From an uncultured Prevotella sp. (lineage in GTDB: Bacteria; Bacteroidota; Bacteroidia; Bacteroidales; Bacteroidaceae), in the NCBI GenBank assembly GCA_945830345.1, contig CALZYS010000010.1, positions 1-38,367 on the forward strand: a DNA stretch of 38,367 nucleotides. The letters are read 5' to 3'. Positions 1 through 8,415 of the stretch are shown here, in pieces. A model generated the notes under the pieces. The model did not search any database. It worked only from the letters and a program-made list of their open reading frames with translations, and was not told where the DNA came from. The position numbers and the translations under genes are program-made. Position 1 is the first letter of the stretch. Each line of letters begins with the position of its first letter.

Positions 1-112
1 TCGACTTCATCTCCGTCTTGCCGCTAAGGACATTGCGACGGAAATCGTAATTCTCATTTAGGTAGGCATCCACTACGTATGCCATACTTTCTTCACTAAA
101 ACAATTTGTCAT
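1..112 (-). CDS. 5' part of a leftward gene, possibly a VapE/DUF3874-type mobile-element protein
   Basis: Only the first 37 codons are in the window; the gene runs off the left edge. Reading the minus strand from the ATG at 112 gives a protein beginning MTNCFSEESMAYVVDAYL and continuing into a YDFRRNVLSGKTE stretch. That stretch resembles the N-terminal FRxNVxxGxxE segment I associate with VapE/DUF3874-type ATPase-primase proteins of Bacteroidota integrative elements. A well-formed promoter lies 60-95 bases upstream, which supports a real gene. The repeat-rich DNA further upstream also fits an accessory or mobile-element gene. The family call is tentative because so little protein is visible; the reading frame and start are better supported. 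Confidence 0.5.
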   Translation of the reverse strand, partial: MTNCFSEESMAYVVDAYLNENYDFRRNVLSGKTEMKS

Positions 113-174
113 AATTTTTACTTTTACATTAATAATTGATGTTAAACTAATAGTGCTTTCCGAAAAAGCTGGTG

Positions 175-206
175 CAAAGGTACAATTTTATTTCCATTTC
201 TCCAAA
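175..206 (-). promoter_or_regulatory. Bacteroidota promoter for the leftward partial gene
   Basis: On the minus strand a -33 TTTG (plus-strand CAAA at 203-206) is separated by 20 bases from a -7 TACCTTTG (plus-strand CAAAGGTA at 175-182). This matches the primary sigma consensus of Bacteroides and Prevotella with ideal spacing. Transcription would start near 168 and leave a leader of about 55 bases before the ATG at 112. Confidence 0.75.
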
Positions 207-264
207 TATTTTGCAAGGAAAATTCATGGACAAATCGAATTTTAACATTGTGTTAACAAAGACA

Positions 265-349
265 TTCGCTGTTCCTTCGCTGTCCCTTCGCTGTTCCTTC
301 GCTGTTCCTTCGCTGTTCCTTCGCTGTCCCTTCGCTCTTCCTTCGCTCC
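265..349. repeat. 11-bp tandem repeat, about 7.7 copies
   Basis: Seven complete units and one partial unit of TTCGCTGTTCC follow one another, with single-base variants (TTCGCTGTCCC, TTCGCTCTTCC). The array sits just upstream of the minus-strand promoter at 175-206. The period is one DNA helical turn, so copies lie on the same face of the helix. It can be read as an open frame on either strand, but I see no gene-like features in those readings. Confidence 0.9.
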
Positions 350-354
350 TTTAC

Positions 355-409
355 TGGGGTCACACTGGAGTCACACTGGAGCAGCACTGGAGTCACACTG
401 GAGCTGCAT
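355..409. repeat. second 11-bp tandem repeat, 5 copies
   Basis: Five consecutive 11-bp units of the form TGGAGTCACAC (variants TGGGGTCACAC, TGGAGCAGCAC, TGGAGCTGCAT). The array follows the previous one after 5 bases. Its sequence is different but its period is the same. No function is evident. Confidence 0.85.
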
Positions 410-436
410 AGGAGAAAAATAGGGGATAAATACAAA

Positions 437-689
437 ACTCGTCAACTCGTCACACTTCTTGTATAATCAGTCATAGTATCAAGGAGTTATGGCTGAAAAT
501 GCCTATTCAACTCGTCACCAACTCGTCACAATGTCATCACACAATATCTTCGTTATACGTTTTCATATATTAGTATGTCGAGAGTGTGTCGAGTGTGTGA
601 CGAGTTGGTGACGAGTTAAAACGTGGTAATCTCAACTATATGCCTGTATATTAGCCGTTTAAATCATAAAGTGTGACGAGTTGACGAGT
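437..689. repeat. two nested, coaxial inverted repeats built from an ACTCGTCAC motif
   Basis: The outer arms (437-455 and 671-689, 19 bp) and inner arms (509-529 and 597-617, 21 bp) are each perfect reverse complements, and both pairs are centred on position 563. Every arm holds two tandem copies of an ACTCGTCA-type motif, reading ACTCGTCA on the left and TGACGAGT on the right. The DNA between the arms has diverged and shows little symmetry. This resembles an array of protein-binding sites more than an RNA terminator. It lies in a gene-free stretch. Confidence 0.85.
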
Positions 690-769
690 CAATACGTCAG
701 TGGCGGGTCGTGGCGCACGTCGAAGCATGGATAATGGTCGAATGGCTGCGGACGGTGCTCAACACTATC

Positions 770-972
770 TTGTCGCAAATCAGGGGCAAATATTCATGTC
801 AGACAAGAACTATATAAAGTGGCTGTCTGACTGAAGAAGCGCATTCGCATCGCTCAATTTAAATCTCTGTGGTTAAAATAAAACCTTTATACAAAGAGAA
901 TTTACACTGGCGAAACTTAAACAATGAATATATCTTGCGTACAAAGGCTTCGGACGGAGATACAAAGCCTTT
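770..972 (+). repeat. left copy of the 203-bp direct repeat framing the polysaccharide locus
   Basis: The sequence matches 24751-24953 over its full length with no gaps. I count three substitutions, at 776, 909 and 946. It contains one inverted repeat (GTCAGACA at 798-805 with TGTCTGAC at 824-831) and ends exactly at the right arm of another (AAAGGCTT at 943-950 with AAGCCTTT at 965-972). No protein is evident in it. It lies directly before the promoter region of the first locus gene. Whether further copies exist in the genome cannot be seen here. Confidence 0.95.
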
Positions 973-1111
973 AATTAATAATAGTGAATAATATTATTAA
1001 TATTGTGTGAATAAAATATAAATTCATTATTTTGTGTATTGAAATAAGTTAATTTTAAGTAAATATAAGTCTTGTTTTGATTGATTGTGTTAGGATTAGG
1101 GAAAATATGCT

Positions 1112-1119
1112 TAACTTTG
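1112..1119 (+). promoter_or_regulatory. probable promoter (-7 box) of the polysaccharide locus
   Basis: TAACTTTG fits the Bacteroidota -7 consensus TAnnTTTG and lies 80 bases before the ATG at 1200. The matching -33 region is poor: the nearest TTG-containing sequence, around 1085-1089, is slightly too far away. An activator may therefore be needed, as is usual for such loci. The downstream genes are closely spaced with no other promoter I can recognise before 23120. Confidence 0.6.
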
Positions 1120-1199
1120 TAGCCGCTACTTAAAACCTTGTGAATATAGGTGAGATTTAAATAACAATAATAATAAAACAATTTAGGACAAGTCAAAAA

Positions 1200-3483
1200 A
1201 TGATCCAGAGAAAGTTATTAAAGGCTGTTTATGGATTTGCGTTAGCAGGGTCTTTGTTGGTGTCTTGTCAGGACATTGCAGACGACGATCACTACGCATC
1301 GCCCTCATGGTTGAAGGGTAATGCTTGGCAAGTAATGGAGGCTGGGGGGGGGCAAATATTCTTCCTTCCTTCGAGCCATTGAACTTACCGGCTTCAAGCC
1401 CATCGTGGACGGTAAGACCGTCATGACTGTCATTGCCGCTGACAACGACGCATGGCAGAAATACCTTAGCCAAAGCGGGTATGAGAGCGTGGACGACATG
1501 TGGCAACGCGATCCCAAGCAATTGAAGAAAACCGTCGGTTTTCACCTTATGTATTATGCGTATGACTGGAGTAAGATGGTAAACTTCCGGCCTAACGAGG
1601 GTGACGCTGCCACTGAGGACGACCGCAACAAGAATGCGGGCATGTGGTATAAGCACCGCACCCACAGTCAAGACGACATGGAGCAGATGAGAGGCAAGCT
1701 CAATGCCCGCGACACAACCGTCACGGTGTATCACTATGAGCGCTTCCTGCCCGTAATGTCACACCGTTTCTTCGAAACCCAGGGATTGGACGCCAAGTAT
1801 AACTATGAGTACTTCTATCCCAACAGCGAGTGGACTGGCGGCTCCAATGGGTTCAACGTTTCAAATGCTTCGGTTATTGACACAGAGGCCACTGTCACCG
1901 ACAATGGCTACCTTTATCGTGTCAACCAGGTTGTGAGTCCGTTGGAAACAATCTACCAGACACTCAAGAACAACAGCAACTACAGCGACTACATAAGCAT
2001 ATATGACAAATATGCCGAGTTTAGCGAGGCTGACAACCAGACATCCAATAATGTGGGTTACAAAGTATATATGCTGACCCACGGCGAACTGCCTAACATC
2101 GCATGTGAGTGGCCTGTGAACGACTACAAGGCTATGAACGTGCTTGAGAGCGAGGGATATAGCATCTTCGCGCCATCCAACCAGGCTATCTCCAAGTTCT
2201 TCACCAACTATTGGACTGAAGCTGGAGGTTATGGCAGTATTGATGAGCTCGACCCGTTGGTGATGCGCTATTTCATCATGCAGTCGTTTGCCAACAGCAG
2301 CAGGATTGTTTTCCCCGAGCAGATTACTAAGGGGTTGGTGCAGACCAAGTACGGTACAAATATCGAAATAAACCCCGCAGACGTGGATGACCGTATGATT
2401 TGTGAAAACGGTGTGGTTTATGGTATGAACGACATGGAGGCACCTGCCATCTTCTCCTGCGTGATAGGTCCGGCATTTGCCGACACCACCTACCAGTGCT
2501 ACCTTTATACACTTGACAAGAGTGAGCTTGTCTTGTCGTTGGCTTCAGACAAGGCAGAATTTGTAACTCTTATCCCCACCAATCTTCAATATAACCAGAA
2601 CGAACCTCAGATGAGGCTCAACACCACGTCGAGCGGCAAGGTGCTCGAGATGTATAGCGACGAGTTGGCAGCATTCGCCAACATGGGGCAGGGTACAGCA
2701 CGCGGAATTGTGAATATCCACACCGCTCCGAATATCAACAGCCTGTCAACTACAGGTATACAAGTGGTGGAGACCAACGAGCCGTTTAACTACTGGTTTG
2801 TTCTCGACGGAAAGATTACCACCAACGCACGCTTCAACGAGCAGCTGAATCCCGAGTATGCGGGAACACCGTTCGTAGGTTTCAACGAGGTAAAGATGAA
2901 CGGCGGCGCATGGAGCAATGGCAAGTCATATACCTACGACTCCGACGACCTGTTCAAGGCGGCAAGCGGCGACGGTCTGACCCACAGATTAGCAATCTGC
3001 AACGACAAGACCTTTGAGTACTACCTCTTCTCGCAGTTGCTGCAGAAGGCAGGATTAGTGGCAAACGGAGACCTTCCCTCACTCGTCAGCGAGGGCAACC
3101 GCCTCTTGGTCTTCGCACCCACTAACGAGGTTATAAAGCAGAATATCAGCAAGATACCAGGATGCGGGTCGTTGAAGATAGCCGACGACTACACTCTCTC
3201 CGGCACCGTGTCATCCACCAATAAGACATTATTGGCCAACTATCTGCGCAACTATTTCATATCCTCGCTTATGAACACCTTCACAAGCTATCCTTATCCG
3301 GGAAGTGAATGCAAGGGACGCTTTATGGCTATGAGCGGAGATTATGTGAACATCACGGACAACGGCAACATGAGCGTGGGACTTGAGGACGGCACGCCAG
3401 TGTCACTGAGCGACAAGTATCACTGTCTGCCCTTTGCCTTTGCCGACGGTTGTCTGCAGTTTATCAATGGTATCATGGAATAA
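1200..3483 (+). CDS. surface lipoprotein with Fas1 (fasciclin) domains, interrupted by a frameshift in a G9 tract
   Basis: The frame from ATG 1200 encodes a lipoprotein signal with lipobox LVSC (Cys23), followed by an acidic stretch (QDIADDD) typical of surface-exported Bacteroidota lipoproteins. It runs into a tract of nine Gs (1344-1352) and stops at 1380-1382. The rest of the protein continues in the +1 frame through to 3483. With eight Gs the frame would be continuous, giving about 760 residues reading EAGGGKYSSFLRAIE across the junction, which is a normal start to a Fas1 domain. Further Fas1 signatures are SIFAPSNQA near 2150 and LLVFAPTNEV near 3105; the other repeats are degenerate. 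It is the first gene of the operon, 24 bases before SusC, and probably a surface glycan-binding or adhesion protein. The break may be phase variation, a true mutation or an assembly error. Confidence 0.8.
1344..1352 (+). repeat. homopolymeric G9 tract within a coding region
   Basis: Nine consecutive Gs lie 144 bases into the gene. Eight would keep the reading frame open. Tracts of this kind change length by slipped-strand mispairing and are also frequent sites of sequencing error. Confidence 0.95.
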
Positions 3484-3507
3484 TAACGAAACCACTACTA
3501 TAGAATT

Positions 3508-6500
3508 ATGATTACCAAGACAAAGCATATACTTACAGCCATACTGCTTGTTGTGTGTACAGCAACCGCTGTGGCGCAGAATAACGTAATCACGGGTACG
3601 GTGATGGAGATGTTCGGCGACAACCTGGAACCCATCATGGGAGCCAACGTTGTGCTGGTGAACAGTCAGAACCGACATGTGAAGGGTACCGTCACCGACA
3701 TTAACGGTAAGTACAACTTGGCTGTTCCCGCCGACGCCAAGAAACTCCGTATAAAGGTTTCATATATAGGTATGAAGACCCAGACGGTGAATTATACGGG
3801 ACAGACAAAGATAGACTTCAAGCTTGAGAGCAATACCAGCATCCAGGAAGTGACCGTCACGGGACAGCGTGGCGGACGCGATCAGATGGGTATCTCACGT
3901 TTGGAGCAGACCTCAGCCACCCAAAGGCTCGACCTCTCACAGATAGTGGAGACAGCCCCGGTGACATCAGTGGAGGAGGCTCTCCAGGGACAGATAGCCG
4001 GTTTGGACATCAACCTCGGCGGTGACCCGGGAGCACGAAGCAGCATCCGCATTCGTGGTACAAGCTCACTGAGCGCATCCAATGAGCCGCTCATCATCAT
4101 CGACGGTGTGCCACAGGATATTGACATCAGTGACGACTTCAACTTTGCCACTGCCAACGAGGAGGATTTCGGTGCATTGCTCAACATTGCTCCCGCCAAC
4201 ATCGAGAGCATTGAGGTTCTCAAGGATGCCTCTGCCACAGCCATTTATGGTACGAAGGGTGCCAATGGTGTGCTTCTCATCACCACCAAGCGAGGCTCTA
4301 TGGGTAAGACCAAGTTCTCGTTCTCCTCAAAATACACTTTCAAGAGCGAGCCCAAGTCAATCCCCCTGCTCAACGGTGCGCAGTATGTGTCGATGATGCA
4401 GGATGCCATCTGGAATGCAGCCAATGCCAAGGGTATCAGCAATGCCAGTTCGGAAATGAACATGCTGTTCAATAATCCCGAAATCAACTACGATCCCACA
4501 TATAAATATTATGATGAGTATAATGTGGATACCAACTGGTTGGATGCCGTAAAGCAGAATGCCATCGTAACCGACAACAACCTGTCGATGACGGGTGGTG
4601 GCGAGAAGGCCGTGTATAAGCTCAACCTCGGATATTACGACGAGCAGGGAACAACAGTGGGCACAGGCGTGCAGCGTCTGTCAGCCGGCATGAAGATTAC
4701 CTATAACTTCAGCGACCGCCTGCGTGTGCGCACCGACTTCTCATTCTCCAACACCAACAAGGACGCCAACGTTTTGAGCAATGCACGCTCAATGGCTCAA
4801 AGCAAGATGCCTAACCTCAGTCCCTACTGGATTGACCCTGTGACGAAACAGTCAACAGGCGTGTATTTCACTCCCCAGGAGGACTTCCAGGGTTCGTACA
4901 GCAGCAACTACAACCCCGTGGCAATGGTGAACGAGGGTTACAACAAGACCACCCAGCGTGACCAGAAGATGACCATCACGCTCGAGTATGACTTCCCCTT
5001 CCACCTGCAGTATCAGGGATGGGTGTCGATGAACATGCGCACCACCAAGAACAAGAAGTTCCTGCCGCAGGAGGCAACAGGAGTGTTGTGGACCAACAGC
5101 AACGCCAACCGCAGTACCGACGCCTCTTCGGACGCATTCTCACTGCAGACGGAGAACAAGCTGATTTACAACAATACATTCGCCGAGAAACACAAGCTCA
5201 TCGCCACTGCGCTTCTGCGCACCAACGACAGCCAGAGTTTCTCCTACACCAGCTCCACCTATGGCAATGCATCGGCAAATCTGTCCGACCCAGTTGTGGG
5301 TTCCATAGTGGCATCATCGGGTAGCGGTAACTCCCAGCGCCGTTCGATAATGATGATAGCCCAGGCTGTGTATTCGTATGACAACAGATACGTGCTCCGC
5401 GCGACAGTCAACCGTGAGGGTAACTCCACCATGGGTAAGACCAACCGATGGGGAACATTCCCCGCATTTGGTTTGGCATGGAACCTTGAGCAGGAGCACT
5501 TCCTCAGTGAGAAGATCAAGAAATGGCTTACTACTGCCAAGTTCCGCTTCGGTATCGGATGGTCGGGTACTTCTCCCTCGGGAGCGAGCATCTATCTTGG
5601 CGCCTACCAGAGTCTCGGACAGTATATGAACATGCCGGCAGTATATCCCGTGCGTATGCAGCTTGACAACCTCAAGTGGGAGACCACCAAGGAAATAGAC
5701 TTCGGTTTCGACCTCCGTCTTTTCAACAAGCTCAACATCACGTTCGACTACTACGACAAGCTGACTTCAGACCTTCTGCTTGCCAACACCAAATTGCCGT
5801 CATCCACGGGTTACAATACCATCAAGTATATCAACTCGGGAAGCATGACCAACAAGGGTATGGAGATTCGCTTCGACTACGAGGTGTTCCGCAACAAGGA
5901 CTGGACAGTGTCGGTGAACGCCAACGTGAGCCGCAACGTCAACAAGGTCAAGGAACTGCCCTCGACATGGGTGATGGACAACTACACCTTCGGCAACGGC
6001 AACTATGCCCTGCGTATTGTGGAGAATGCTCCGGTGGGTTCGTTCTATGGCTACCGCTATCTCGGTGTATATCAGAACACCAACGAGACCTACGCCCGCG
6101 ATGCCGAAGGCAACGTCATGAACAACTGGAAGGGTGAGCCAATCACCATGAAGAACGGTACGGAGCTTGTATATCCCGGCGACGCCAAGTATGAGGACAT
6201 CAACCACGACGGTGTAATCAACGAGAGCGACATCGTGTATCTTGGCAATGCCAACCCGAAGTTCTTCGGTGGTGGCGGTTTCCAGGTGAGATACAAGCAG
6301 TTCACTCTCACCACTTTCTTCTACGGACGTTATGGTCAGAAGGTTATCAACGGTGCACGTATCTCATTGGAGAACATGCGCGGCAAGGGCAACCAGTCAA
6401 CCGCAGTGCTCCATCGTTGGAGGGCAGAGGGTGACGACACTGATATCCCCCGCGCACTCTATGGCATGGGTTACAACTATTTGGGTAGTGACAGATTCGT

Positions 6501-6747
6501 GGAGGACGCTTCCTTCCTGCGTCTGAAGACCCTGTCGATAAGCTACAACGTGCCGAAGAAATGGCTCAAGAAGTTGGGCGTCAACAAGCTCAATATCTTC
6601 GCCACAGGCTATGACCTTTTCACATGGACAAAATACAAGGGTCAGGACCCAGAGGTCACCATGCCGTCAGCCACCACATTGGTAAAGGACAACTCGACCA
6701 CTCCGGTGACACGCCGTTTCTCATTCGGTTTAAACCTCGACTTCTAA
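3508..6747 (+). CDS. SusC-like TonB-dependent outer-membrane transporter (first copy)
   Basis: This 1079-residue protein would import oligosaccharides across the outer membrane using TonB energy, as the barrel beneath the SusD lid encoded next door. A signal peptide ends near residue 24 (AVAQ). It is followed by a carboxypeptidase-regulatory-like domain (about 27-110; GTVTDINGKYNL and SYIGMKTQ motifs). The plug domain (about 115-250) carries the SusC-family motifs RIRGTSSLSASNEPLIIIDG and EVLKDASATAIYGTKGANGVLLITT. The long remainder is the beta-barrel, ending in an aromatic residue (LNLDF). Length is normal for the family. It starts 24 bases after the Fas1 gene and is followed by its SusD after 20 bases. 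The specific ligand cannot be read from the sequence; pectin fragments are inferred from the two lyases in the locus. Confidence 0.95.
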   Translation: MITKTKHILTAILLVVCTATAVAQNNVITGTVMEMFGDNLEPIMGANVVLVNSQNRHVKGTVTDINGKYNLAVPADAKKLRIKVSYIGMKTQTVNYTGQTKIDFKLESNTSIQEVTVTGQRGGRDQMGISRLEQTSATQRLDLSQIVETAPVTSVEEALQGQIAGLDINLGGDPGARSSIRIRGTSSLSASNEPLIIIDGVPQDIDISDDFNFATANEEDFGALLNIAPANIESIEVLKDASATAIYGTKGANGVLLITTKRGSMGKTKFSFSSKYTFKSEPKSIPLLNGAQYVSMMQDAIWNAANAKGISNASSEMNMLFNNPEINYDPTYKYYDEYNVDTNWLDAVKQNAIVTDNNLSMTGGGEKAVYKLNLGYYDEQGTTVGTGVQRLSAGMKITYNFSDRLRVRTDFSFSNTNKDANVLSNARSMAQSKMPNLSPYWIDPVTKQSTGVYFTPQEDFQGSYSSNYNPVAMVNEGYNKTTQRDQKMTITLEYDFPFHLQYQGWVSMNMRTTKNKKFLPQEATGVLWTNSNANRSTDASSDAFSLQTENKLIYNNTFAEKHKLIATALLRTNDSQSFSYTSSTYGNASANLSDPVVGSIVASSGSGNSQRRSIMMIAQAVYSYDNRYVLRATVNREGNSTMGKTNRWGTFPAFGLAWNLEQEHFLSEKIKKWLTTAKFRFGIGWSGTSPSGASIYLGAYQSLGQYMNMPAVYPVRMQLDNLKWETTKEIDFGFDLRLFNKLNITFDYYDKLTSDLLLANTKLPSSTGYNTIKYINSGSMTNKGMEIRFDYEVFRNKDWTVSVNANVSRNVNKVKELPSTWVMDNYTFGNGNYALRIVENAPVGSFYGYRYLGVYQNTNETYARDAEGNVMNNWKGEPITMKNGTELVYPGDAKYEDINHDGVINESDIVYLGNANPKFFGGGGFQVRYKQFTLTTFFYGRYGQKVINGARISLENMRGKGNQSTAVLHRWRAEGDDTDIPRALYGMGYNYLGSDRFVEDASFLRLKTLSISYNVPKKWLKKLGVNKLNIFATGYDLFTWTKYKGQDPEVTMPSATTLVKDNSTTPVTRRFSFGLNLDF

Positions 6748-6767
6748 CTTAGTAAAAAGCTTTAGTT

Positions 6768-8384
6768 ATGAACACATATATATATTATATACAGAAAAAG
6801 AATTTCTCTAAGGTCTGCCTTGCAGTGCTGGTGGCCTTATGTCTGAATTTCACTCTGTCGTCATGCAATGACTGGTTGGACATCCTGCCAAACAACGAGC
6901 AGGTGACGGATGACTATTGGCAATCCAAGGAAGATGTTGAGGCAGTCATCTCTTCGGGATATTATTACATGAGGCAGTGTGTGCCAACATTTATCAAGTG
7001 GGGTGAACTCAGGGGAGGCGCGCTGTATGCCATCAACAACAGCGACGCCAAGCTGCAGGACTTCAACATGACACCCTCACATTCGCTTTGCGACTGGTCA
7101 ACATTATATAAGATTATCGGTATGGCAAACTCGGTGATTATGTATGCACCGGGTGTCGAGGACGACACATACTATGATGCCATACGCAACTCCCATTTGG
7201 CAGAGGCTTATTTCCTCAGGGCATACTGTTTCCTCATGCTCGCCAAGAACTACCGCGAGGCACCTTTGGTGCTGCAGGCATACGTCAATGACAACGCGTC
7301 GTTTGACATTGCCAAATCATCGGAGGCTGAACTCGTGGCAAGGGTGAAGGAGGATGTCAAGATTGCATTGGAGACGGGAGCCGCCAAGGGCAACTATGAG
7401 ACCGACTGGCAGACCAAGGGCCGCGTGACCAAGTGGGCACTCTATGCCCTCATGGCAGACGCATGCCTCTGGAGCGAGGACTACGACCAGTGTATTGAAT
7501 ACTGCGACAAGCTGATTAATGCCAACGACACCTTCCGCCCAGTGTTCATGTCGAACACCAACGACTGGTACACCATCTTCTATCCCGGCAACAGCAACGA
7601 GTCGATATTCGAGCTTAACTGGGATTACAGCAGTTTCCAGCAGAACAACAATTTCTCGTCTTTCTTCACACTCTCCAACAGTACAACGCTCAGGCCAACC
7701 ACTGTTGCCACTGAGAAGATGAAGGCAGAGACCCAGACGCTCAAAGACCTCGGATGGACCGAGAGCGGACGCATGGGACGCATGTTGCTCGCCACCTACG
7801 TGCCCGACAACGGATTATCTGACGGATGGGGCATCAGCAGCCAGTATTATATCTGGAAATACTATGGTACTGACGTGGCTGACATCACGGGTGGAGCCAG
7901 GGTGTATAACGATGCCAACTTCATCATCTACCGCATGGCTGAAATCATGCTCATCAAGGCCCAGGCACTCACTATGAAAGGACAGTCATCATGGTTGGAG
8001 GCAGTAAGTCTCATCAACCGCATCCGCAACCGTGCAGGACTTGAGAACTTCCAGAGTATCGACACCTCCGCTGGCGATGCACAGACCCAGGTGGCACAAC
8101 TTGATGAGCTGACCCTTCTTGAGGAGATAATGGACCAGAAAGAGATGGAGTTCATGGCGGAAGCCAAGAGATGGTATGACCTGCTATGGTTCGGACGTAT
8201 TGGCAACGGCAAGTACAAGACCCAGTTTATCAGCAAGGTAGTGGAAGGCAACCAGACCACCAACCAGAAGTGGTTGCTGTCGGTGTTGCAGGACGAGAAC
8301 TCATGGTATCTGCCCGTGCCTCAGGCTGACATGGAGCACAACAAGCTCCTGGAGCAGAATCCATATTATTCATCTCAGAAATAA
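6768..8384 (+). CDS. SusD-like surface glycan-binding lipoprotein (first copy)
   Basis: This 538-residue lipoprotein is the partner of the preceding SusC. It sits on the cell surface as the hinged lid that captures oligosaccharides. The signal peptide has lipobox LSSC (Cys33), followed by the NDWLDILPN stretch typical of SusD proteins (usually CxxxLD.xP). Helical TPR-like segments follow, with the common LAEAYFLRAYCFLMLAKNY motif near residue 145. Near the C-terminus are the RNRAGL and MEFMAEAKRWYDLLWFGR motifs of the RagB/SusD family. The gene lies 20 bases after SusC and 31 bases before the next Fas1 lipoprotein gene, consistent with one transcript. Confidence 0.95.
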   Translation: MNTYIYYIQKKNFSKVCLAVLVALCLNFTLSSCNDWLDILPNNEQVTDDYWQSKEDVEAVISSGYYYMRQCVPTFIKWGELRGGALYAINNSDAKLQDFNMTPSHSLCDWSTLYKIIGMANSVIMYAPGVEDDTYYDAIRNSHLAEAYFLRAYCFLMLAKNYREAPLVLQAYVNDNASFDIAKSSEAELVARVKEDVKIALETGAAKGNYETDWQTKGRVTKWALYALMADACLWSEDYDQCIEYCDKLINANDTFRPVFMSNTNDWYTIFYPGNSNESIFELNWDYSSFQQNNNFSSFFTLSNSTTLRPTTVATEKMKAETQTLKDLGWTESGRMGRMLLATYVPDNGLSDGWGISSQYYIWKYYGTDVADITGGARVYNDANFIIYRMAEIMLIKAQALTMKGQSSWLEAVSLINRIRNRAGLENFQSIDTSAGDAQTQVAQLDELTLLEEIMDQKEMEFMAEAKRWYDLLWFGRIGNGKYKTQFISKVVEGNQTTNQKWLLSVLQDENSWYLPVPQADMEHNKLLEQNPYYSSQK

Positions 8385-8415
8385 TTGACAATTCCTAATT
8401 AAAGAGAAAACAGTT

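Larger units (their letters stand above)
113..1199. other. gene-free interval at the left end
   Basis: This 1.1-kb interval has no convincing gene. From left to right it holds the promoter of the partial leftward gene, two 11-bp tandem arrays, the coaxial inverted repeats at 437-689, the left copy of the 203-bp repeat (770-972), and an AT-rich leader with the probable promoter of the polysaccharide locus at 1112-1119. The short open frames across it coincide with tandem repeats or AT-rich DNA. Confidence 0.75.

Noticed and set aside
172..411. 79-codon plus-strand frame with repeated SLRC/AVPS peptides
   Set aside because: It consists of the 11-bp tandem repeats read as protein. An 11-bp period shifts frame each copy, and there is no start signal or family match.
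770..972. insertion sequence as explanation of the 203-bp repeat
   Set aside because: It is too short for a transposase, has no matching terminal inverted repeats at both ends and no visible target duplication. A non-autonomous element remains possible.
1183..1734. 183-codon minus-strand frame
   Set aside because: It is the shadow of the Fas1 gene, which has a lipoprotein signal and domain motifs on the plus strand.
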